A stretch of 7,195 bases of DNA from Candidatus Thorarchaeota archaeon (GCA_013138615.1 WTCK01000256.1:1-7195), one strand, 5' to 3'. Shown: positions 1 to 6,231, counted from the first letter of the stretch. The notes: generated by a model from the sequence alone, not told the origin. Numbers and translations: made by a program.

Positions 1-2583
1 TTCAGCAGCATCCAAGATGGCATCAACGTGCTCGGCCCGGACAGAACGATTCTCCAAGTTAATCCAACGATGGAGCAATGGTTCTCCCACGCGATGCCAT
101 TGGTTGGCAAGAAGTGCTATGAAACACATGGTGGCTCCGCTCCTTGCGAGCTATGTCCAGCAAAAATAACACTTGAAACAGGTGAGGCTGCTTCCGAAAT
201 TGTACCGAGAAGGGATGCCAGCGGCAAGGAAATCGGATGGCTGGATGTTCATTCATTCCCATTGAGAGACAGAGAAACAAAAGAGATCACAGGAATCATC
301 GAGTACGTACGAGACATTACTTCCCGCCGCCGTGCGGAAGAGGAATTGCGCGAAAGCGAAACACGGTATCGTCTGCTTGCGGAGCATGTAAAGGACATAA
401 TCTGGATTACAGACTTGAATTTAGTAGTAACATTTGCCACACCTTCAGTGGAGGAACAACTGGGCTACACCGTGGGTGAGATTGTTGGTAAATCCCTTGA
501 AGAATTGATGACTCCAGAATCATTGCAGTTGGCGCAAAGCACTTTTACTGAAGCGATGACTGCAGCTCGAGAGAACCTCAAATACGATTCCATCGCTCTA
601 CGTGTGGAACTCTACCACAAGAATGGGCGCAGAGTTATTGTGGAAGTGAATCGCTCATTTCTGAGGGATGAGAATGGAGAACCAATAGGGATTATTGGCG
701 TTGCACGGAACATAGCTGAACGTATTCGCGCGGAGGATGCATTAAGGGAATCCGAAGCGAAGTTCAGAAGTATATTCGAATCAATCCCATTGGGTATGCA
801 CCTTCTCCGACTTGATGAAGATGATGATTTAGTTCTTTCCGAGGCCAACCCCGCTGGAAGGCACATGTTCGGCATGGATGATGGTGAGTTCATCGGTAGG
901 AAAATCAAGGATGTAATTCCTGACCCGCCTGGCTTTGAAGTTATCAAACATCTCCAAGACGTCATCAAGAATGGGAGTACTTGGCTGACCGAGGATGTCA
1001 TTCAAGAAGGTGGCGAAGTAAAGAGTGCATTTCAGGTTACTGCATTTCGCGCACTACCTGAAATGATGGTTGTGACCTATTCAGACCTTACGGAGCGTAG
1101 AAAGGCAGAAGATGCCCTCAAGGCCAGCGAAGAGAAGTTTCGGCGAATGTTTGAGCAATCACCAATAGGCATCGAGTTGTTTGATGCTGATGGCAATCTT
1201 ATAGATGCGAATAGAGCGATACTCGACTTGGCCGGAGTATCAAGCATTGATGATATGCATGGATTCAATATATTCGATGACCCGAATCTCCCCTCAATGT
1301 TAAAGGAAAAAATCCGGCAAGGTGAATCCGTTAGGCACGAAGTCGACTTCGATTATGGCAAGGTCATAGAAGCAGGATTGTACGAAACATCAAGACGAGG
1401 TACTGCATACCTTGATGCCAACATAGTACCACTGGGTTTGAAAACGGATGGATCCCCTGCGGGATATCTATCTCAAATCCTTGATATCACCGAAAAGACT
1501 GAAGCCATTATGGCTCTTAAGGAGAGTGAAGAGAAATATCGCATGCTAATAGATAGCTCACTCCAAGGCATTGCGATAATACAGGGAGATCCAATCAGAA
1601 TATCCTTTGCAAATCCAGCTCTTGCAAAAACTCTTGGTTACACGGTTGGTGAACTCTTGAATTTGAAGCCTTCTGAAATTCAACAAGTTGTGCATCATGA
1701 AGATAGAGCAACGTTTTTCCAACGATTTAGAGACATCCTTGTAGAGCGACCAACGCCTGGATTCTTCGAGGCACGAGTGACCCGGAAAGACGGAGAATTA
1801 TTGTGGCTCGAATTTACAGCCGGAAAAGTAACCTACGCAGGGGCACCCGCTATCCAAGCAGCTTTCGTTGACGTAACTGACCGCAAGAAGGCCGAGATGA
1901 GCATTCGAACGGCAAACGAAAGATCCATTCTATATCTCGATATACTGGGTCACGATATCACAAATCAATTGCAGGCAATACTTGGTGGAGCAGCACTTCT
2001 AAGACATACGGCAGGAGGACCAGGAGTAGCTGAACAACTGGTTCAAATTTTGGAGTCAGCTGAGAAGTGTGCAAAGATAATCACGAAGGTTAAGATAACT
2101 GAAGATTTGATGACCGTCCCGCTTGCTCCAAGGCTTCTAGACGACGTCTTGCGGAAGACCTTTGAAATGATGGCGGCTGTGCACAAGGAAGTGCAATTCA
2201 TTTCGGACATCCAGGCAACCGAAGCCACCATTCAAGCCGATAAATTCCTTGAGCACATATTCAATAACGTTATTGACAATGCAATCGACAAGAACCCCCA
2301 TGACATTAAAAAAGTCTGGATTAAAATGATCGAAAGCGGGAATGGATATGAAGTGACCATCGAAGACAATGGTCCCGGAATCTCAACAAGGCTAAAGCCA
2401 AAGCTATTCGACACCTCACGACGATTTGGAGGCGTGGGACTTCATCAAGCCAAACACATTATCGAAAAGTATGGCGGAAGGATCGAGGCTTACGACAGAG
2501 TGTCTGGACAACCTGGGAGAGGAGCAGGCATCTTGATGTGGTTTCCAAAGACAACACGAAGGGAGCAGAAAACACCCGTTTAG
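1..2583 (+). CDS. Multi-PAS sensor histidine kinase, 5'-truncated by window edge
   Basis: This is a signal-sensing histidine kinase, probably cytoplasmic, since no membrane segment is visible. The frame is open to base 1 and the sequence before the GTG at 28 (FSSIQDGINV) is ordinary PAS sequence, so the true start lies upstream. Counting from base 1, there are five PAS domains at about residues 1-107, 120-241, 252-366, 377-500 and 510-630. Each ends in the usual D-[IL]-T-[ED]-R-like strand and is joined to the next by a short charged helix (RRRAEEELRESE type). The first PAS carries a Cys cluster (C39, C49, C52). The phospho-acceptor segment GHDITNQ has its His at 651 (bases 1951-1953). The ATPase domain has an N box (NNVIDNAIDKNP), a G1 box (DNGPG, 2365-2379), LFD (2407-2415) and a G2 box (GGVGL, 2428-2442), so it looks catalytically complete. 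No receiver domain is fused and no response regulator is in view. The ligands are unknown. Confidence 0.95.
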   Translation, partial: FSSIQDGINVLGPDRTILQVNPTMEQWFSHAMPLVGKKCYETHGGSAPCELCPAKITLETGEAASEIVPRRDASGKEIGWLDVHSFPLRDRETKEITGIIEYVRDITSRRRAEEELRESETRYRLLAEHVKDIIWITDLNLVVTFATPSVEEQLGYTVGEIVGKSLEELMTPESLQLAQSTFTEAMTAARENLKYDSIALRVELYHKNGRRVIVEVNRSFLRDENGEPIGIIGVARNIAERIRAEDALRESEAKFRSIFESIPLGMHLLRLDEDDDLVLSEANPAGRHMFGMDDGEFIGRKIKDVIPDPPGFEVIKHLQDVIKNGSTWLTEDVIQEGGEVKSAFQVTAFRALPEMMVVTYSDLTERRKAEDALKASEEKFRRMFEQSPIGIELFDADGNLIDANRAILDLAGVSSIDDMHGFNIFDDPNLPSMLKEKIRQGESVRHEVDFDYGKVIEAGLYETSRRGTAYLDANIVPLGLKTDGSPAGYLSQILDITEKTEAIMALKESEEKYRMLIDSSLQGIAIIQGDPIRISFANPALAKTLGYTVGELLNLKPSEIQQVVHHEDRATFFQRFRDILVERPTPGFFEARVTRKDGELLWLEFTAGKVTYAGAPAIQAAFVDVTDRKKAEMSIRTANERSILYLDILGHDITNQLQAILGGAALLRHTAGGPGVAEQLVQILESAEKCAKIITKVKITEDLMTVPLAPRLLDDVLRKTFEMMAAVHKEVQFISDIQATEATIQADKFLEHIFNNVIDNAIDKNPHDIKKVWIKMIESGNGYEVTIEDNGPGISTRLKPKLFDTSRRFGGVGLHQAKHIIEKYGGRIEAYDRVSGQPGRGAGILMWFPKTTRREQKTPV

Positions 2584-2646
2584 ACAATATGAATTAAGAT
2601 AGAATGACGGTGGGGCACCAGAACTAAGAAGACTCAGCGTCCATCT

Positions 2647-3459
2647 TCACTTCTTCAAGACTCCAATCCTGCGAATGAATTCAACACTGGATTCTAAGTC
2701 TTGTTTGTTCTTTAACTCAAGAATCGTCGGGCCAGCAAAACCGATGCTTCTAACCGTTTCAAAGAAGCTTTCGAAGTTAATGGTTCCTGCACCAAGAGGG
2801 AGATGGTCGTCAGAAATCCCGTTGTTGTCATGAAGGTGCAACTCGATAATCAGGTCATTTAGAAGACGCGCATAATCCGCAAGATCACAACTAGCGGTAT
2901 GAGCGTGTCCGATGTCTAGGACTGCTCTAATCCCTTGGTCACGAAATGCCTCAACGATCTTAAGGTGTTCATTTGGATACAGAACCAGTTCTCGATCTTC
3001 GGTTTTTTGTTTGTTTTCTAAGCCGATTATCACGTTAGAATTCACAGCAATCTTGGTTAGTTCTGAGAGACTGCTGTGAAGCTGGTCGCGGGCTTTGCTC
3101 ATCAGACTACTTGGAAGGTCTCCAGGAAATGAGCCAGTGTGTACAACCAGCAAATCGGCATTTAGCCTGCTAGCGAGCTCAACACATTCCTGCGTGAACT
3201 TCACTGACGCATTTCTAATGCATTCCTTAAGGCTTGACAAATTTGTATCGAACAGGGGACCATGAAGGATGATATCGAAGCCGTAGGTGTCCGCAAGTTC
3301 CCTGACTTCTTTGACACGTTTTCGGTCCATCTCGGAAGGTGTGTATGGATGTTCAGTTTGAATCTCAACATAGCTCATACCCAGGTCATTACACATACCA
3401 AGGAACTGATCGAAGGGTATCTCACAACCTGCATAGAAAGATGCTCCAATATCCATCAT
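2647..3459 (-). CDS. Sugar phosphate isomerase/epimerase-like TIM-barrel protein (AP endonuclease 2 superfamily)
   Basis: This 270-residue protein belongs to the xylose-isomerase-like TIM barrels, a metal-dependent family that includes sugar isomerases, epimerases, dehydratases and endonuclease IV. The barrel-strand motifs come in order: LHGPL (H66), VVHTGS (H107), GLENK (E148), LDIGHAH (D182, H185), HLHDN (H208), DDHLPLGAG (D217, H219) and ILELK (E248). These match the metal-ligand positions of the superfamily. Length is normal and no signal peptide is seen, so it should be cytoplasmic. Substrate cannot be read from sequence. It lacks the endonuclease IV wording around the ligands (CLDTCH, HLNDSK), so I favour an isomerase or epimerase. 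Two ATGs start the frame (3459 and 3456). The Shine-Dalgarno GAGGTGAT lies 2 bases before the first and 5 before the second, so the second may be used. It converges on the kinase with a 63-base gap. Confidence 0.9.
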   Translation of the reverse strand: MMDIGASFYAGCEIPFDQFLGMCNDLGMSYVEIQTEHPYTPSEMDRKRVKEVRELADTYGFDIILHGPLFDTNLSSLKECIRNASVKFTQECVELASRLNADLLVVHTGSFPGDLPSSLMSKARDQLHSSLSELTKIAVNSNVIIGLENKQKTEDRELVLYPNEHLKIVEAFRDQGIRAVLDIGHAHTASCDLADYARLLNDLIIELHLHDNNGISDDHLPLGAGTINFESFFETVRSIGFAGPTILELKNKQDLESSVEFIRRIGVLKK

Positions 3460-3461
3460 GT

Positions 3462-3469
3462 ATCACCTC
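3462..3469 (-). promoter_or_regulatory. Shine-Dalgarno site of the TIM-barrel gene
   Basis: Read on the minus strand this is GAGGTGAT, a full match to the usual archaeal 16S 3' end. It is followed by AC and then two consecutive ATG codons. The very short spacer makes the second ATG (3454-3456) the better-placed start. Confidence 0.7.
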
Positions 3470-3506
3470 AGTCGTTGATGTGGCGCATTCGTTTTTCTCG
3501 GAAACA

Positions 3507-3517
3507 GCATTATGAAG
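3507..3517 (-). promoter_or_regulatory. Candidate TATA element of the TIM-barrel gene
   Basis: The minus strand reads CTTCATAATGC about 48-58 bases before the start codon. If this is a TATA box, transcription would begin about 26 bases downstream. That leaves a leader of roughly 20-25 bases, enough to carry the Shine-Dalgarno at 3462-3469. The same 11-mer precedes the nitroreductase gene (6129-6139). It is inferred from spacing and recurrence only. Confidence 0.35.
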
Positions 3518-3571
3518 CTTATCCTGATTGAGGTATGCCTGAGTTGGAGAGACCTAACTAGATTGCGTTTC

Positions 3572-3609
3572 TTGCTGCCACGTCGAATACGAAGCCGTAT
3601 ACGCAGCAA
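3572..3609. other. Imperfect stem-loop
   Basis: TTGCTGC (3572-3578) can pair with GCAGCAA (3603-3609). Inside it, ATACG (3587-3591) pairs with CGTAT (3596-3600) around an AAGC loop. Eight unpaired bases on the left face two on the right, so the structure is bulged. There is no T-run after it, so it does not look like a standard terminator. It sits about 30 bases before the small ORF at 3640 and could be a regulatory RNA structure or chance. Confidence 0.3.
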
Positions 3610-3636
3610 ATGCTTTAGCTACTGGAATCTTCCTTT

Positions 3637-3651
3637 CATATGATGCATATG
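3637..3651. repeat. CATATG-ATG-CATATG inverted repeat
   Basis: Two copies of the palindromic hexamer CATATG are separated by ATG. The element overlaps the ATG codons that would start the small ORF at 3640, so it could be an operator at a leaderless start, or simply a by-product of clustered ATG and CAT codons. No second copy of the whole 15-mer was noticed in the window. Confidence 0.25.
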
Positions 3652-3813
3652 CTCAGACCTTTTCTATTTAGGCGACAATTATTACACGAGAAGGTCAAAA
3701 AAATGTGGCTCTTAGAAACTCTAACTCTGTTTGTGATTGTAGAATCTCTGCTGCTATTGACGGTATTTCATTATTGGCTACCGCACAAAGCTCGCGGGGC
3801 ACACACATCATAA
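3640..3813 (+). CDS. Candidate small single-pass membrane protein (57 aa)
   Basis: An open frame runs from ATG 3640 to TAA 3811-3813. It encodes 57 residues that I do not recognise. The first 22 are basic (MLRPFLFRRQLLHEKVKK). They are followed by a hydrophobic stretch of about 22 residues (LETLTLFVIVESLLLLTVFH, then YWL) and a short basic tail (PHKARG). This is the build of a small single-span membrane protein, with an uncharacteristic Glu inside the span. There is no Shine-Dalgarno before 3640, but GCTTTAGC centred near 3615 is about 26 bases upstream, the spacing expected for a leaderless transcript. Alternatively ATG 3703 follows GAAGGT (3689-3695 region) and would give a 36-residue form that keeps the span. 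Whether it is expressed is not shown. A chance T-rich frame or a gene remnant are the alternatives. Confidence 0.35.
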   Translation: MMHMLRPFLFRRQLLHEKVKKMWLLETLTLFVIVESLLLLTVFHYWLPHKARGAHTS

Positions 3814-3948
3814 ACAGTGTGAAATTCAACCGAAACCGGAATATCAACGAGTTGAACAAATCCCTGACGCCGCAAGTTACACATTCGAAATTGCCACGAG
3901 CTTTATGACCATTTCATTCCTTATGAGGGCCCCAGTCAATCTCAATGC

Positions 3949-3954
3949 GGGGTG
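3949..3954 (+). promoter_or_regulatory. Shine-Dalgarno-like site setting the flavoprotein start
   Basis: GGGGTG is followed by a six-base spacer (TATCTA) and then GTG at 3961. This favours GTG 3961 over the GTG at 3952, which overlaps the site itself. Confidence 0.5.
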
Positions 3955-3960
3955 TATCTA

Positions 3961-4452
3961 GTGCGAGAAATCAGAAGAAAGGAAAAGGCGATTGCCGAAA
4001 GGAGTGAGATGATTGAGATACTCATGTCCGTGCAATATGTTACAATAGCCATGTGCACAGACAACGAGCCATATCTTGTCACATTGAGCCACGGCTACGT
4101 CCGAGAACGCCATTGTATATACTTCCACTGCGCTAAGGAGGGCAAGAAGATAGACATCTTGAATTCCAACAACACTGTCTGGGGTCAGGCTCTTCTGGAT
4201 AAGGGGTATATCCAAGGTGATTGTGATCATATCTTCGCTACCGTTCAGTTCAAGGGAAGAGTCACATTCATTGATGATTTGGTGGAAAAGAAACACGCAC
4301 TACGTGTTATGATAGAGTGCCTAGAGGATAATCCCTCAAAGGTTATTGCAGCAAAGGTCGAGGATAGTGCGGTTCAAAAACTGGGCATCGGCAGAATTGA
4401 CATTGAGTACCTAAGTGGAAAAAGGGCTGAGAAGGCGGACGTTTCAAGCTGA
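3961..4452 (+). CDS. Pyridoxamine 5'-phosphate oxidase-like FMN-binding protein
   Basis: This 163-residue protein matches the split-barrel flavin-binding family related to NimA and pyridoxamine 5'-phosphate oxidase (COG3467 type). The N-terminal REIRRKEKAI helix is typical of the family's first residues. PYLVTLSHGY is the second-strand signature, and YFHCAKEGKKIDIL matches the family pattern H-x-A-x-x-G-x-K that contacts the FMN phosphate. The C-terminal strand (GRIDIEYLSGKR) matches the family's usual ending. It is expected to be a cytoplasmic dimer that binds FMN or a related cofactor, such as F420 or heme in some relatives. The substrate is unknown. I chose GTG 3961 because of GGGGTG six bases upstream and because the conserved N-terminus begins there. 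GTG 3952 would add three residues. An ATG at 4009 also has a GGAG ahead of it but would remove conserved sequence. Its end lies nine bases from the end of the convergent membrane-protein gene. Confidence 0.87.
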   Translation: MREIRRKEKAIAERSEMIEILMSVQYVTIAMCTDNEPYLVTLSHGYVRERHCIYFHCAKEGKKIDILNSNNTVWGQALLDKGYIQGDCDHIFATVQFKGRVTFIDDLVEKKHALRVMIECLEDNPSKVIAAKVEDSAVQKLGIGRIDIEYLSGKRAEKADVSS

Positions 4453-4461
4453 GTCTGTCGA

Positions 4462-5067
4462 TTAGAAAATGCCTCCTTCTGATCTAGGCCGGTCATGCCG
4501 CGAAAGGTATTCTGTATCCCGGTCCCGTTGAACAATCCAGATCGACACAATGATCGCAGCTGCCACCGCTCCTAGCGCAATAATATAGATAACCAACTGA
4601 CCCTCAAAACTCTCCCACGTGTAGGTGGTAGGGCGACTAATCGTGGTGGTTGTGGTGGTTATGACGTCAATCAAGTGATCAACGTTTCCAATTACATGTT
4701 TGGCTCCTGAATTGATTGGGTCATTCCAAAACACAACATGCCACGTATCAGCATATGGAACGGGAAAGCTGAACTCGCCCGACATGCTGTATCTGTATAC
4801 GTGAAACAGGTAGGCCGAACCATTCATCCAATCCGAGAAGTGTTCGGAGTTCAGAACTAGCAGCATGATTGGTGCACTGACGTTCGTATCCACAACCGTA
4901 TAGTTCCCTGCGATGATATCACCCACATCGGCAACAATGACCATCTCATAGAATTCATCTTCATCGAGCCAGATGCCCACTGTGACACCAGCTTGCGCAC
5001 AACATGGGACTGAAAGAATCACAATGAGAATTATGATTGGAAGAAATTTCGAACATCTATGCCTCAA
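4462..5067 (-). CDS. Secreted, C-terminally membrane-anchored protein with Thr-rich stalk
   Basis: This 201-residue protein matches no named family that I can assign. It has an N-terminal signal peptide: RHRCSK, then a hydrophobic core at residues 9-20, with probable cleavage after AQA (residue 26). Residues 27-130 form a beta-rich extracellular domain. Its second half (GEFSFPVPYADTWHVVFWND) resembles the small beta-sandwich repeats of archaeal surface proteins, in which a Gly-Thr-Tyr-like turn is followed by a VVF-N strand. A GOLD-like fold is possible but unproven. A stalk with six consecutive Thr (137-142) leads to one membrane span (158-178) and a charged tail of 22 residues facing the cytoplasm. 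The start is TTG. It is the only start between the upstream in-frame stop and the signal peptide, and GAGGTGAT lies nine bases ahead. The gene follows the ACT-domain gene by 68 bases on the same strand. A role in binding or sensing at the cell surface is inference. Confidence 0.75.
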   Translation of the reverse strand: MRHRCSKFLPIIILIVILSVPCCAQAGVTVGIWLDEDEFYEMVIVADVGDIIAGNYTVVDTNVSAPIMLLVLNSEHFSDWMNGSAYLFHVYRYSMSGEFSFPVPYADTWHVVFWNDPINSGAKHVIGNVDHLIDVITTTTTTISRPTTYTWESFEGQLVIYIIALGAVAAAIIVSIWIVQRDRDTEYLSRHDRPRSEGGIF

Positions 5068-5076
5068 TACGAACCC

Positions 5077-5084
5077 ATCACCTC
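5077..5084 (-). promoter_or_regulatory. Shine-Dalgarno site supporting the TTG start
   Basis: The minus strand reads GAGGTGAT, nine bases before TTG 5065-5067. The ATG inside the overlapping GGTGATGGG runs into a stop (TGA) after four codons, so this ribosome site supports the TTG as the real start. Confidence 0.6.
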
Positions 5085-5135
5085 AGTTTCAAACCTAAAT
5101 GTGCTCCTGATGCATATCTGTGTTGCTAATCCTTG

Positions 5136-5537
5136 TCATCGACGTTCTTGGAGATCATTCAACACCTGCATCGCCAAGTTTGCCTTTTCTTGGGGCACAA
5201 AGAGATGATCGTGGAAATAAGCTGATACGACGTTCACACTGATGCGATTTTCAGATAGCTTGGCTGTGATGGCCGCGAGAAAGCCAACTGCAGAAAGACT
5301 GGAGTGAACCGTCAGTGCAATCCAGGACCAAACACCATCGTAGTCCAAGGATTCTGAATCTGCTTGCCGTTTTTCAATGATGATTGTAGCACCTTCCTTT
5401 TCCCTGAACACAAATAGCGGTTCCATCTTTAGAGTGGAGAGCTTGTCTGGCAGGATGTTACAGAAAACAAACCGACATTCAGAGAGCTTTGGACGCATGG
5501 AGCGCAGGAGGGTTTCTAGGTCTTTTTCACCACTCAT
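5136..5537 (-). CDS. Two-ACT-domain protein (COG3602 / DUF2241 type)
   Basis: This 133-residue protein matches a widespread small family built from two ACT modules. These are ligand-binding folds that usually sense amino acids or other small metabolites. The first module covers about residues 3-65 and includes the family opening (GEKDLETLLRSMRPKL), FVFC and FREKEGATIIIEK. The second covers about 67-130 and includes LTVHSSLSAVGFLAAIT, then ISVNVVSAYFHDHLFVP. The run NVV-x-A-Y-x-H-D-H-L-F-V-P is the strongest family mark. Length is normal for the family and no enzyme domain is attached. Its partner and ligand are unknown. ATG 5537 is preceded by AGGTGAT (5541-5547). It lies 57 bases behind the nitroreductase and may be co-transcribed with it. 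However, an AT-rich stretch (TTACTAATAAC, about 5570-5583) could give it its own promoter. Confidence 0.9.
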   Translation of the reverse strand: MSGEKDLETLLRSMRPKLSECRFVFCNILPDKLSTLKMEPLFVFREKEGATIIIEKRQADSESLDYDGVWSWIALTVHSSLSAVGFLAAITAKLSENRISVNVVSAYFHDHLFVPQEKANLAMQVLNDLQERR

Positions 5538-5594
5538 CGAATCACCTAGCCTGAGATTAGGTTGGTTGAGTTATTAGTAAGTCAAGCAAGCCGG

Positions 5595-6101
5595 TTAGTT
5601 GCCATACTTGTCCCACGATACAACAGTCTCAATCGGTTGTCTCGAGCTGCTTCTATCCACATCACTGTACCCAACGGAAACTGCGCAAATAACCCTCAAG
5701 TTTTCTGGGATGTTCAGGATTTTACGGAATTCAGGCTCTACGGAGGCATCTCTTACGCCCATCCAACAAGTGGCCAAGCCGAGCGAGAAGGCAGCAAGCA
5801 GCATGTTTTGAACGGCGTTGTGAGGATCACATAGGTGATACTTGGGATGTTTCTCGGGGTCACCCAATGCAACAATCACAACCGGCGACTGGTCCATCCA
5901 TCTGCCGTAAGGATGCGCATCTGCAAGCTTCTTGCGGATTTCAATGTCACGTACAACAATGAAATGCCAGGCTTGCTTATTGGATGCTGAAGGCGCCCAC
6001 CGTCCTGCTTCCAGAATGAGATTGATTTTCTCCTCTTCCACCTCTTTGGCGAGGTAGGAACGAATGCTCCTTCGATTTTGAATCGCTTCCAGAACGTCCA
6101 T
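5595..6101 (-). CDS. Nitroreductase-family flavoprotein
   Basis: This 168-residue protein is a short nitroreductase, an FMN-dependent NAD(P)H oxidoreductase expected to work as a cytoplasmic dimer. The N-terminal RRSIRSY (residues 10-16) and APSASNKQAWHFIVV (36-50) bind FMN in this family. HNAVQNMLLAAFSLGLATCWMG (from residue 94) is the conserved central helix, and VGYSD (143-147) precedes the C-terminal tail ending in WDKYGN. The real substrate may be a quinone, flavin or other electron acceptor and cannot be read from sequence. It is not BluB, which has a different active-site region. The ATG at 6101 has no Shine-Dalgarno (GATCAAAA precedes it), while a TATA-like CTTCATAATGC lies 28-38 bases upstream, so a leaderless transcript is likely. 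It is the first gene of a minus-strand group and is divergent from eutA. Confidence 0.92.
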   Translation of the reverse strand: MDVLEAIQNRRSIRSYLAKEVEEEKINLILEAGRWAPSASNKQAWHFIVVRDIEIRKKLADAHPYGRWMDQSPVVIVALGDPEKHPKYHLCDPHNAVQNMLLAAFSLGLATCWMGVRDASVEPEFRKILNIPENLRVICAVSVGYSDVDRSSSRQPIETVVSWDKYGN

Positions 6102-6128
6102 TTTTGATCGTGTTTCTATTGGACGATT

Positions 6129-6139
6129 GCATTATGAAG
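6129..6139 (-). promoter_or_regulatory. Candidate TATA element of the nitroreductase gene
   Basis: The minus strand reads CTTCATAATGC, centred about 33 bases before the ATG. Archaeal TATA boxes sit about 26 bases before the transcription start, so transcription would begin within a few bases of the ATG. That agrees with the lack of a Shine-Dalgarno. The same 11-mer lies upstream of the TIM-barrel gene at 3507-3517. Confidence 0.4.
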
Positions 6140-6211
6140 ACATCGATATGAAGTAAGCCAAAGCAGCTCCAATCACAAACCTAAAAGGCGGATGAATTTT
6201 GTGCCAGTTCC

Positions 6212-6218
6212 AAGGAGG
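6212..6218 (+). promoter_or_regulatory. Shine-Dalgarno-like site ahead of eutA
   Basis: AAGGAGG is a strong purine-rich match, 13 bases before the GTG at 6232. That spacer is longer than usual. No better in-frame start lies between it and the conserved VGVDIG motif, so GTG 6232 is kept. TTG 6199 is the only other candidate and would place this site inside the gene. Confidence 0.4.
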
Positions 6219-6231
6219 CGCCGATTCCAGA

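Larger units (their letters stand above)
3460..3960. other. Intergenic region of about 500 bases between divergent genes
   Basis: No tRNA, rRNA or recognisable protein family is seen here. The left end holds the promoter and ribosome-binding site of the TIM-barrel gene. The middle has a stem-loop (3572-3609), a CATATG dyad (3637-3651) and a possible 57-residue membrane ORF (3640-3813). From 3814 to 3948 I see only leader or promoter sequence for the flavoprotein gene. CTTTATGA at about 3900-3907 is a weak TATA candidate. Frames longer than the 57-residue one exist here but have no family features. Confidence 0.6.

Noticed and set aside
28..30. GTG at 28 as the kinase start codon
   Set aside because: The frame is open to base 1 and the upstream residues continue the PAS domain, so the gene begins outside the window.
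2609..2619. GGTG-GGG-CACC hairpin between the convergent kinase and TIM-barrel genes as a terminator
   Set aside because: There are only four base pairs with a three-base loop and no T-run on either strand, too weak to support a terminator.
2647..3459. Straight annotation as endonuclease IV
   Set aside because: Metal-ligand positions fit, but the surrounding signature words of endonuclease IV are absent, so only the superfamily is called.
3262..3531. 89-residue plus-strand frame
   Set aside because: It lies mostly antisense to the 5' end of the TIM-barrel gene, whose family match is clear, and has no features of its own.
3460..3640. Box C/D small RNA
   Set aside because: Several CTGA stretches occur, but no proper RTGATGA box is paired with them at the right spacing.
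3705..3908. 67-residue plus-strand frame starting at GTG
   Set aside because: It is rich in Ser and Asn with no domain-like pattern, lacks a good ribosome site, and overlaps the hydrophobic 57-residue frame, which has more protein-like character.
5108..5117. TGATGCATAT shared with 3641-3650 as a repeated regulatory site
   Set aside because: Repeated 10-mers are expected many times by chance in a window of this size, and the two contexts differ in orientation to their genes.
5562..5834. 90-residue plus-strand frame
   Set aside because: It is antisense to the nitroreductase C-terminus and has no recognisable motif.
5595..6101. Nitroreductase as BluB, linking it to cobalamin supply for the neighbouring ethanolamine pathway
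   Set aside because: BluB is longer (about 220 residues) and has a different FMN and substrate region. This protein has the ordinary PSASNKQAWHF nitroreductase motif.
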